From contig JALNXB010000008.1 of the NCBI GenBank assembly GCA_023230585.1, positions 1 through 49,253 on the forward strand: a stretch of 49,253 bases of DNA, read 5' to 3'. The stretch comes from a bacterium (GTDB lineage: Bacteria; Ratteibacteria; UBA8468; B48-G9; JAFGKM01). The translations under genes and the position numbers were made by a program. The notes beneath the pieces are model-generated. The model saw only the letters and a program-made list of their open reading frames with translations. It ran no database searches and had not been told where the DNA came from. The stretch's first letter is position 1; each line of letters starts with the position of its first letter. Shown piece after piece: positions 42,157 through 49,253 of the stretch.

Positions 42157-43269
42157 TTAGTGATTCAAAATCTCTTTAAGGTTCTCAATTAGAATAAGGT
42201 TTTCTTTTTCTGTTCCTATAGTTATTCTTATATATTCTTTTTCAAGCTTAGGAGTTTTCATATATCTAACAATTATACCCCTCTTTTCAAGTTCTTTTGC
42301 AATATTTGAAGCGTTATTCTGAAATTTACATAGTATAAAGTTTGTCTCAGTAGGAATACAATAAATTCCAAGATTTTTAAGTTCTGAATATAGGTATTTC
42401 TTTCCATTGATGTTATTTTCATAAGATTTAGTTCTATATTCTGTATCTTCAAGGGCAGCTATCGCCGCTTCTTGCCCAATGCCTGTTGTGTTGAACGGGG
42501 GTCTTATTCTTTCCATAAAATCTATAATACCCTTTTTAGCAATCCCGTAACCCATTCTTAACCCTGCTAAACCATAGATTTTTGAAAATGTTCTTGCAAT
42601 TAAGATGTTCTTTTCTTCAATGTAGGGAAAAGAGTGTCCAAAATTCTTATCCTCAACATACTCTATATATGCCTCATCACATATAACAATTATATTTTCA
42701 GGAAGTTTTTTAAAAAACTCTTCAAGTTGCTCTTTATATATAATTGTACCAGATGGATTGTTTGGGTTACACAATATGATTATCTTTGTATTATCTGTTA
42801 TTTTACTATAAAACCTATTTAAATCATAAGAAAAATCATCGTTGAGAGGAATTTCAACTATTTTTGCATCTGTTTTATGTGCAAGTATTTTATATATAAG
42901 AAAAGATGGCGCTGGAAATAGCACCTCTTCGCCTGGATTTAAAAATGTTTCCATAGCCATCGAAATAATTTCACTGGAGCCACTTCCTAATATAATCTTT
43001 TCAGGCGCCACATCTAAATACTCTGAAAGTTTGTTTTTTAAGTAATATCCAGAACCTTCAGGATATCTTGATATATTATCAATATACCTTATTATGGCGT
43101 CTTTAACTTTTGGAGATATTTCAAGAGGGTTCTCATTTGAAGCAAGTTTTATAATTTTTGATGCCTCTATACCAGAATCCCTCTGCAACTCTTCTATTGG
43201 TTTGCCCGGAACATAGGGTGAAATCTTCTTAATACTTTCCCTTACAGCAGATTCAATGATTTTATCCAT
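42157..43269 (-). CDS. hisC: Histidinol-phosphate aminotransferase
   Basis: The 370-aa protein is a class I/II PLP aminotransferase of the HisC type. It has KLASNENPLEISPKV near the N-terminus, then RYPEGSGYYLK, LGSGSSEI, NPNNPSGTII, CDEAYIEY and the PLP-Lys region ARTFSKIYGLAGLRMGYG. It converts imidazole-acetol phosphate to histidinol phosphate. Other his genes are absent, so a role on other substrates (as in some genomes for Tyr/Phe) is possible. It overlaps the end of trpS by 8 bp. Confidence 0.93.
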   Translation of the reverse strand: MDKIIESAVRESIKKISPYVPGKPIEELQRDSGIEASKIIKLASNENPLEISPKVKDAIIRYIDNISRYPEGSGYYLKNKLSEYLDVAPEKIILGSGSSEIISMAMETFLNPGEEVLFPAPSFLIYKILAHKTDAKIVEIPLNDDFSYDLNRFYSKITDNTKIIILCNPNNPSGTIIYKEQLEEFFKKLPENIIVICDEAYIEYVEDKNFGHSFPYIEEKNILIARTFSKIYGLAGLRMGYGIAKKGIIDFMERIRPPFNTTGIGQEAAIAALEDTEYRTKSYENNINGKKYLYSELKNLGIYCIPTETNFILCKFQNNASNIAKELEKRGIIVRYMKTPKLEKEYIRITIGTEKENLILIENLKEILNH

Positions 43270-44254
43270 ATTTTAATCCTGTTTTTGTTTTTACCTCTTC
43301 AATGGTTTTATTAGCAAGACTTCTGGCTTTTTCAGTGCCTGTACGTAGTATTTGCCACAACAACTCCTTATTCTTTTCAAGCTCATTTCTTTTTTCTCTT
43401 ATTTCTTTAAGGTATATCGGCAACAGTTCACCCAACTCCTTTTTACAATCAGCGCATCCAATTATGGCGTTTATACATTCTTCTTTTATCTCCCCTACCC
43501 TCTTTTCATCATTAAAAAGTTTGTGATAATCAAATACCGGGCAAGTTTCTGGGTGTCCTGGATCTTTCCTATATACTCGTTTAGGGTCTGTGAACATCTT
43601 ACTTGTTTTTTCTCTTATAACCTCTGGAGAATCCTTTAAAAAGATAGCATTACCATACGATTTACTCATTTTTCTGTTATCTGTTCCAGGGATTTTGGGG
43701 GTTTTAGTCAGAAGAGCCTCTGGGATTGGAAAAGTCTCCCCAAAAATATAATTGAATCTTGCGGCTATCTCTCTTGTTAGTTCCAGATGAGGTAACTGGT
43801 CTTTACCTATAGGAACATAAGCAGCTTTATATATTAATATATCTGCTGCTTGTAAAACAGGATATCCAAGAAATCCATAAGTATTAATATCTTTCTCAAT
43901 AAGTTCTTTTTTCTGCTCCTTGTAAACAGGGTTTCTCTCCAGCCATGGTGTTGGGACAATCATAGAAAAAATTAGATGTAATTCTGTATGTGCAGGTATC
44001 ATAGATTGCACAAATATAGTAGACTTATCAGGGTTAATCCCAGCAGATATGAAATCCATTGCCACCTCTTCAACATAAGATTTTATATTTTTCATAGTTG
44101 AATATTCGGTACTTAAGGCATGATAGTCGGCAATCATATAAAAACAATTATAATCTTGTTCCTGAAGCCTCTTCCAGTTTGCAAGAGCTCCAAAAAGGTG
44201 TCCTATATGCAAAGGTCCTGTTGGGCGCATACCGCTTAAAATATTGTGTTTCAT
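43262..44254 (-). CDS. trpS: Tryptophan--tRNA ligase
   Basis: The 330-aa class I synthetase has GMRPTGPLHIGHLFGAL with the HIGH motif near residues 9-20. It also has MIADYHALSTEY, the GYPVLQAADILIYKA block with VPIGKDQLPHLELTREIA, and RKMSKSYGNAIFL as the KMSKS loop. Length is normal. GGAG lies 11 nt before the ATG. A promoter at 44354-44383 predicts a leader of about 90 nt; it is too short for, and lacks, a recognisable T-box. Confidence 0.97.
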   Translation of the reverse strand: MKHNILSGMRPTGPLHIGHLFGALANWKRLQEQDYNCFYMIADYHALSTEYSTMKNIKSYVEEVAMDFISAGINPDKSTIFVQSMIPAHTELHLIFSMIVPTPWLERNPVYKEQKKELIEKDINTYGFLGYPVLQAADILIYKAAYVPIGKDQLPHLELTREIAARFNYIFGETFPIPEALLTKTPKIPGTDNRKMSKSYGNAIFLKDSPEVIREKTSKMFTDPKRVYRKDPGHPETCPVFDYHKLFNDEKRVGEIKEECINAIIGCADCKKELGELLPIYLKEIREKRNELEKNKELLWQILRTGTEKARSLANKTIEEVKTKTGLKYG

Positions 44255-44353
44255 AACTTATTAACTCCGTGAGTTCATAACTTGAAAACTTAATAACTTT
44301 GTTTTTTAAGAGAACTCCTTATGTAAGTATTCCAATTGCTCCTTATACTATTT

Positions 44354-44383
44354 ATTATATATTTTTTTGAGTGAATTGTCCAA
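44354..44383 (-). promoter_or_regulatory. Sigma-70-type promoter for trpS-hisC
   Basis: On the minus strand TTGGAC (44383-44378), an 18-bp spacer and TATAAT (44359-44354). It may also serve pdxJ and the DUF4013 gene, since no clear terminator is seen behind hisC. Confidence 0.6.
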
Positions 44384-44425
44384 ATTTAACCCAAACAACT
44401 TGTGAATCTAATTAAGAAAAACGAA

Positions 44426-47400
44426 TCACTTCTCAAACTTTATAGAGCCAGCGTTATCCACACGCCATAAGGAACCACCAGTTGCAACCCAGCATATCCA
44501 ATCTGCTCTCTTAGGTCCTCCGATATTGAATTTTAGCGAACTAATATCTTTAACTGAGATAGAAAGAGCTGAAAATGGTATCTTCCATTCTGCTGTCCAA
44601 TGATAGGTTTTTGGGTCTATTATTTTGGTCTTATATTCTATGTTTTTTTGAATTAACTCTGCCGATTCTAAAGGCATACCATAAAGGTCGTGTATTTTAA
44701 AATTACCGTTTGAGTGTCCACTAAATGTGTAAAGAGGACCTATCGGCATATCTTTTTCCCACCAGGGTGTATTTTTACCAAAAACTCCCTCTATAGTTAT
44801 TTCGTTTAAAGAAGAAGGTAACTCTTTTTTAAGGCCTTCTTTCCATGGGTCAGGGCAGTTTTCTATTCCTAAATAAAGGTAATTGTCGTCAAACAAGAGC
44901 CATGCGTAACTTCTTGCCCCTTCCTTTATTTTGCCTGTTATATGATTTTCTTCTATGAGCATGGCTTTACTTTTGTCAAGTTGTAGCCATTCAGAGTTAT
45001 CAAGGTTGCCATCTATTGTTATAGGAACTCTTCTTTTTTTAACTTGATATTCGCGAGCTTCGCTAATTCTTTTTAATGGTGGAAATCTGCGTGTCATAGG
45101 ATCTGTATCCTGTTGTACCAGCGTGTTTAGGCTTGCTTTTGGTCTGTAATATTTACCTGCAGGAGCTTTTTCTACAGGCCAACTGGCACGTAATGAATCT
45201 TTGTATAACCCAATACGCTCAAAAGGTATCGGTTCTATACCATTCATTCCAAATACTGGAGAACCAACTCTTAGCGCTAAATCCATATTGTCGGAGTCTA
45301 TAAACAATGGGTCTCCCTGTTCCCAATTGTTACTTATAACACTTCTTTTGGCATTAATAGAGAGGGGTATATTCAGGAAAAACCCTTTATCGTTTATGTT
45401 TCTTGTTATTATGTTATTTTCAGTTTTTCCAAGAGGCAACGTATCTTCAAATATGCTTACTGCTTGCGGATACCTATAGTCCCAGGGAGGTTGCTTATAA
45501 TTGACTTCTTTAAAAAGTTGTTCAACTGTAGGTAAAAGTCTATGCAGCCCTGTATGGCTAAGGTGTAACCTTCTCCCCATAAGGATGCTAGTTGAGTTGT
45601 TTATAAAGAAATTGTTTTCAATGCGAGTATCTGGTCCGTGCGAAAATATCCCAAGGTTATTGCAACAGAATATATTACCTTCCATAGTCATAGCTCCGTT
45701 GACTCCGTCTATGGTAATACCTGCAACAAGGCTTGACCTAGTAGGAGAAGTATGAGGCGCTATGTGATGGATAAAGTTGTAACGCATTACATTGCCTCTA
45801 CCTCGTAAGTATGCCTTCCCATTGTGGTTGTACAAGGCGCCTCCATCTTGAGCCTCGTGCATAGTATCGTAAACTTCGTTATATTCAATAATATTGTCAT
45901 TTTCGCTGAATGCTATTCCAATGTAAGGGGAATCGTACACCACATTGTGCGAAGCTCTGTTGCCTATTCCATATTGCATTGAAATTCCAAATTTTCCTCC
46001 CCCAAAACTAAACCTGTTGAACCTATATATATGGTTATTCTCAACATAATGACCCCCTGGGATAAGTTTTTCTACATCCCCACCGTTTAGTTTAACTCCT
46101 CCCTCTCCGGTATCATATATATCACATCCAACTACACCATGAGTCCATCCGTCTTTTATCCGTACTCCCAGAACTCCTGTGTTCCGTATGGTGCAGCCAG
46201 CTATAAGGTTGTTTCTACCGCCTACCATTTCTAATGCGTTATCCCATGTACCTTCCAGCGTTAGCCCGTAAAGAAGAAGGTTTGAGGTATCTTTAATATT
46301 GACAATGTTAGAGTTGAGCGTAGATACAATCATTTCGCTACCCTTGATTTTGTCCGGCGGGTAAAAGTAGAGATTGCCTGTATCTCTGTCTATATAAAAC
46401 TCTCCAGGAACTGACAGTTCGGAAAGGATATTATAAAAATAATAGGGGGTGTCTTTTACTACTGGCGCAAATCGGCCAAGTACACTTTTGTGCCATCTGG
46501 TATCTTCATCCATATTCACAATACGTTCATCTGTATCTATTGATTTCACATTATAATGTCCTTTGTCCCATTCCCATAAAAAATATCCTGCTACCATAAT
46601 GTTTTTTTCTTCTTTCCATCTATCTGGTCTATTACCTGAATATTTAAACCTACCTTTCTGGTAAGCATTAAGTCTAATATTTCCATCACCTTCTGGAGTA
46701 ACGAGGTCAGCAACCTTTTCCCATCCTTCCTTGGGCCATCGGGCAAGATTCATTGGTTTGGTGTTAAAAAAGAGTTCCATAGCCCCTGATTGTGGATAAG
46801 AATAGGAAAGTCCTCTGGGTAAGAGTTTACCGTAATCTGTTATTCCAGCAGTTTTAAGGTTAGCAACCCATATTTTATCTTTTGATTCTTCTGGTAGGCG
46901 GTTTAAGACCTTTGGGTCATTAAGAGGTTTAAAATTTGTTATCTGTTTGCCTCCTATAATACGGACCTCTTCTTCTGGGTAGTTTCTGTAGACTACTGGT
47001 GCATCTTCCGTACCGGAATCTTCTATGCCGAAAGAGATGCTCTCTGTAATAAAATATTTTCCTCCCCTTAAATATACTGCTATTCCACCTTTAGGCATAC
47101 TTTTCGACTTGATTTTTCTTACTTCTTCCTGAGCCCTTTTTATAGAGGCGAAAGGTTTTTCTTTTGTACCAGAGTTATTATCGTTACCTTCTAATGAAAC
47201 ATATATTGCATATTTCGGGCTGTTTACCCATTCAACACGTTTCTCTCTTAAACTCTTCTCTTCTTTGCCATCTGCCAGTTCTTTTATCAAGTCAAGCCTA
47301 TCAATAAGGTCTACTCTAAAACCTTCGTTAGGAAAGTCTGATGTTTCCTGCTCTCTAAGAAGAGTAGTGTAAATATCAGTTGCTTTACGATACTGCCGTC

Positions 47401-48508
47401 TCGCCCTGTATGTATCTCCTATGTAAAGACGGGCTTTGAGTATATGGTGCTCTAAGGCACCTTCTTTACTTATAATCTGTTGATACAATTGTATTGCTTT
47501 ATTGTAATTTTTCTGCCAAATATATAACTCTGCTTGCCTAAATAGCCCATAAATATGGTAGTAAACGGTTAAATTAGGGATAGAATAGATTTCTTCATAG
47601 GTTTTATGAGCGTTTTTATAATCTTTTGTAAGTGTTTGCAGTTCGGCTATATTAAACAATATAATCTCTTTAAGGTAACCACTATTATCTGAGCGTTTTT
47701 TAAGTTTTTCGTATTCTGCTTGAGCTTCTTTATATTTTTTCTGTTTTACAAGTAGGTCTATTTTGGGAAAAATATTCTCTCTGTTTTTATCTGTCATTTC
47801 AAACTTTTCAGCCTGCTTTGTTTCTTCAATATTTGCCATAATTTGTTCTTTATCTTTTGATGTTAACGCAAACTTTAACGCTTTATTATACTCCTGTAAA
47901 GCTTCACTATATTCTCCCAAATTGAATTTTAACTTACCTCTTCCTTGGTGGCGTGCGGTTTCAATATTGTCCCATTTGTTGGTTTCTATATGGACTATCA
48001 AAGGGTAATCAAAGTACGCACCTGTGTTACTTGCCATTACAACAATTATCGCATCAACTAAGTTTTTATCTTCAGATGGTTTAGGTATTTTTACAACCCC
48101 AGATATATTTGTCCATTCCTTACCTGCTTTTTGAGTAAAACCTTTTATTGTCTTGCTATATCTTAATACACCACTTTCTTGGCGAGAGTAGGTGTATAAC
48201 AGACAAGAGACATCTTTTTCTTCTGGGTCTTTTGCATAAAAAGAGATTTCAAACTCATCTCCATCCGTCACATAAAACAGATCACTTCTGAAATGCCCCC
48301 TTACAAAAACATAAGAACCTTTGATGTAAGAACCTGTATCATCAAGAATTTTAACCTCTTTTTCAATATTCGAAGGTGCGCCAAGGTTAAGTTTCCATTT
48401 TGAAGGAAAATCTATAGGTTTGGTTAAAGCAGAAACTGATGAGTTTAACAAACTGCACAAACCCAGTATAACTATTGTTTTAAAGGTTAGATATTTTTTT
48501 ATTTTCAT
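44426..48508 (-). CDS. Secreted multidomain protein: TPR, right-handed parallel beta-helix, CBM9-like domain
   Basis: The 1360-aa protein starts with a signal peptide (about 1-28). A beta-rich domain (about 35-175) that may bind carbohydrate follows, then tetratricopeptide repeats (about 185-410). From 433 the sequence YAIYVSLEGNDNNSGTKEKP begins a right-handed beta-helix of the polysaccharide-lyase/glycosidase type, with many N-x-I/V-x-x-N turns (to about 1080). The last ~180 residues begin VPITIDGNLDNSEWL and resemble a family 9 carbohydrate-binding (DOMON-like) module. Polysaccharide or glycan processing outside the cell is inferred. ATG at 48508 is preferred over 48532 because GGAGAAG precedes it and the signal peptide then starts MKIKKYLTF. 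Confidence 0.8.
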   Translation of the reverse strand: MKIKKYLTFKTIVILGLCSLLNSSVSALTKPIDFPSKWKLNLGAPSNIEKEVKILDDTGSYIKGSYVFVRGHFRSDLFYVTDGDEFEISFYAKDPEEKDVSCLLYTYSRQESGVLRYSKTIKGFTQKAGKEWTNISGVVKIPKPSEDKNLVDAIIVVMASNTGAYFDYPLIVHIETNKWDNIETARHQGRGKLKFNLGEYSEALQEYNKALKFALTSKDKEQIMANIEETKQAEKFEMTDKNRENIFPKIDLLVKQKKYKEAQAEYEKLKKRSDNSGYLKEIILFNIAELQTLTKDYKNAHKTYEEIYSIPNLTVYYHIYGLFRQAELYIWQKNYNKAIQLYQQIISKEGALEHHILKARLYIGDTYRARRQYRKATDIYTTLLREQETSDFPNEGFRVDLIDRLDLIKELADGKEEKSLREKRVEWVNSPKYAIYVSLEGNDNNSGTKEKPFASIKRAQEEVRKIKSKSMPKGGIAVYLRGGKYFITESISFGIEDSGTEDAPVVYRNYPEEEVRIIGGKQITNFKPLNDPKVLNRLPEESKDKIWVANLKTAGITDYGKLLPRGLSYSYPQSGAMELFFNTKPMNLARWPKEGWEKVADLVTPEGDGNIRLNAYQKGRFKYSGNRPDRWKEEKNIMVAGYFLWEWDKGHYNVKSIDTDERIVNMDEDTRWHKSVLGRFAPVVKDTPYYFYNILSELSVPGEFYIDRDTGNLYFYPPDKIKGSEMIVSTLNSNIVNIKDTSNLLLYGLTLEGTWDNALEMVGGRNNLIAGCTIRNTGVLGVRIKDGWTHGVVGCDIYDTGEGGVKLNGGDVEKLIPGGHYVENNHIYRFNRFSFGGGKFGISMQYGIGNRASHNVVYDSPYIGIAFSENDNIIEYNEVYDTMHEAQDGGALYNHNGKAYLRGRGNVMRYNFIHHIAPHTSPTRSSLVAGITIDGVNGAMTMEGNIFCCNNLGIFSHGPDTRIENNFFINNSTSILMGRRLHLSHTGLHRLLPTVEQLFKEVNYKQPPWDYRYPQAVSIFEDTLPLGKTENNIITRNINDKGFFLNIPLSINAKRSVISNNWEQGDPLFIDSDNMDLALRVGSPVFGMNGIEPIPFERIGLYKDSLRASWPVEKAPAGKYYRPKASLNTLVQQDTDPMTRRFPPLKRISEAREYQVKKRRVPITIDGNLDNSEWLQLDKSKAMLIEENHITGKIKEGARSYAWLLFDDNYLYLGIENCPDPWKEGLKKELPSSLNEITIEGVFGKNTPWWEKDMPIGPLYTFSGHSNGNFKIHDLYGMPLESAELIQKNIEYKTKIIDPKTYHWTAEWKIPFSALSISVKDISSLKFNIGGPKRADWICWVATGGSLWRVDNAGSIKFEK

Positions 48509-48547
48509 TAATTCTTCTCCTATTAAAAACATATTTTGCCAAATTTA

Positions 48548-49253
48548 TTATTCTATTTTTACCATAAGCGCTTCCGAAACATCAGAACGGTTATCCCAGT
48601 TGTCTACTGCTACTACTTTGTAATAGTATTCTGTCCCTTTTTTGAGTTGCAGGTCAGCAAAAACTATATCAGTCTCACTTCCTATAAGAGTTTCAGGTCC
48701 TACTTTAAAATCTTTATCTTCGCCTCGGTATATATTGTAATACCTTATACCTTGCGGAGCAGTAGAAAGTTCCCATTCAATTCTTACATAAGGAGGCGCT
48801 ATTGTATACCCTCTCCACTCAAGTGGTTCGCCCTCCCCTTTTATTTCAGATATTTTAATTTTTTGAGGTGTTGAAGGTTTAACTGTAGGAGTGTTGTCAA
48901 GGTTGGTTGGTGTAAAATCCAAGTCATTGGTAACAAGAATATTATCTATTGCTATGCCTGTATCAGAGGTTAAAAAGACTATTTCAGTTTTGCCTGTTTT
49001 AGTAATTAAAAGTCTTCCCTCTACCTCAACCCATCTCCATTCAGACCCTTCTACTGGTAGTTTCCCTACCGTTTTATTCTCGATTTTAATTGTAAAACTT
49101 CCCTTTCCAACTTCTCCTTGAGGTTGCCAGCCAGTAGTATAACTTTCTCGCTCTATCCCTGACATACCTCTTACTCTTGCCATAACCTTCCATCTACCTT
49201 TAATAGGAATATTAGTTTTTAGTTTTACTTTCCCTTCCAACCCTTCTTCAAGT
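48548..49253 (-). CDS. Extracellular-type beta-sandwich plus fibronectin type III protein (partial, N-terminus outside window)
   Basis: The frame is open to the right edge, with codons Leu-Glu-Glu-Gly before the first in-frame TTG, so the gene begins beyond the window. The visible ~234 residues contain a carbohydrate-binding-like beta-sandwich (about the first 110). A Thr/Pro-rich linker follows (TPTNLDNTPTVKPSTPQ), then a fibronectin type III domain ending YYYKVVAVDNWDNRSDVSE. It stops 39 bp before the start of the 1360-aa protein, so the two probably form one transcription unit. Function is unknown; adhesion to or handling of glycans is inferred from the domains. Confidence 0.7.
   Translation of the reverse strand, partial: LEEGLEGKVKLKTNIPIKGRWKVMARVRGMSGIERESYTTGWQPQGEVGKGSFTIKIENKTVGKLPVEGSEWRWVEVEGRLLITKTGKTEIVFLTSDTGIAIDNILVTNDLDFTPTNLDNTPTVKPSTPQKIKISEIKGEGEPLEWRGYTIAPPYVRIEWELSTAPQGIRYYNIYRGEDKDFKVGPETLIGSETDIVFADLQLKKGTEYYYKVVAVDNWDNRSDVSEALMVKIE

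Noticed and set aside
44255..44353. T-box or trp leader attenuator before trpS
   Set aside because: The predicted leader is only about 90 nt and has no T-box core, no Trp-codon leader peptide and no terminator.

Overview
The window is AT-rich chromosomal DNA (by eye about one third G+C) from a bacterium. Shine-Dalgarno sites are good, start/stop overlaps are frequent (ATGA, TAATG), and ATG, GTG and TTG starts all occur. A two-membrane (diderm) cell envelope is suggested by Lnt, by a YidC with a large periplasmic domain, by MltG, and by a secreted LysM-NlpC/P60 hydrolase. Most proteins are recognisable but divergent, with no obvious close match to a model phylum. Together with the large parallel beta-helix protein, this fits an uncultured candidate-phylum diderm. 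The phylum assignment is inference only. I found no phage, insertion sequence, CRISPR array or integrase.

Layout. 1-4075 (+): tail of an ECF-type sigma factor and its anti-sigma protein, a 324-bp repeat-bearing spacer, then nitroreductase, PolX and a ThyA-like protein in a tight operon. 4101-5456 (-): UDP-sugar pyrophosphorylase. 5655-13817 (+): miaA, purB, a degenerate ApgM-like protein, folK, panC, a ceramidase-fold protein, lnt and rnc. 13877-16051 (-): the classic rpmH-rnpA-yidD-yidC cluster, without dnaA. 16203-18554 (-): surE, tRNA-Ala(CGC) and a MATE transporter. 18768-21015 (+): a mannitol-1-phosphate dehydrogenase-like protein and a zinc alcohol dehydrogenase. 21203-27255 (+): 2-oxoacid dehydrogenase E1alpha, E1beta and E2, then cysE, LysM-NlpC/P60 and an aldose-epimerase-fold protein. 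27369-32005 (+): gatB, ctpA, a YibQ-type deacetylase and tsaD. 32030-34808 (-): metallophosphoesterase, cinA and mltG. 35285-39452 (+): ppdK with a promoter and terminator, then an MFS transporter. 39453-40636: a 1.2-kb non-coding stretch between converging gene blocks. 40637-44254 (-): trpS, hisC, pdxJ and a DUF4013 membrane protein. 44426-49253 (-): a secreted 1360-aa TPR/beta-helix/CBM9-like protein, preceded by a partial Fn3-type protein that runs off the window.

How the genes work together. Most of the window is housekeeping: tRNA modification (miaA, tsaD), aminoacylation (trpS, gatB), purine, folate, pantothenate, PLP and histidine synthesis, envelope biogenesis (yidC/yidD, lnt, mltG, ctpA), and pyruvate handling (PPDK and a 2-oxoacid dehydrogenase lacking a local E3). 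The accessory signals are the likely inactive ApgM-like pseudoenzyme, the ceramidase-fold protein lacking the usual nucleophile, the ThyA-like/PolX/nitroreductase operon, the 4-kb beta-helix gene, a tandem 13-mer in the MATE leader, dispersed intergenic hairpin repeats, and a possible small-RNA or micro-gene unit at about 39.8-40.03 kb. I did not find a clear, complete, previously undescribed system.
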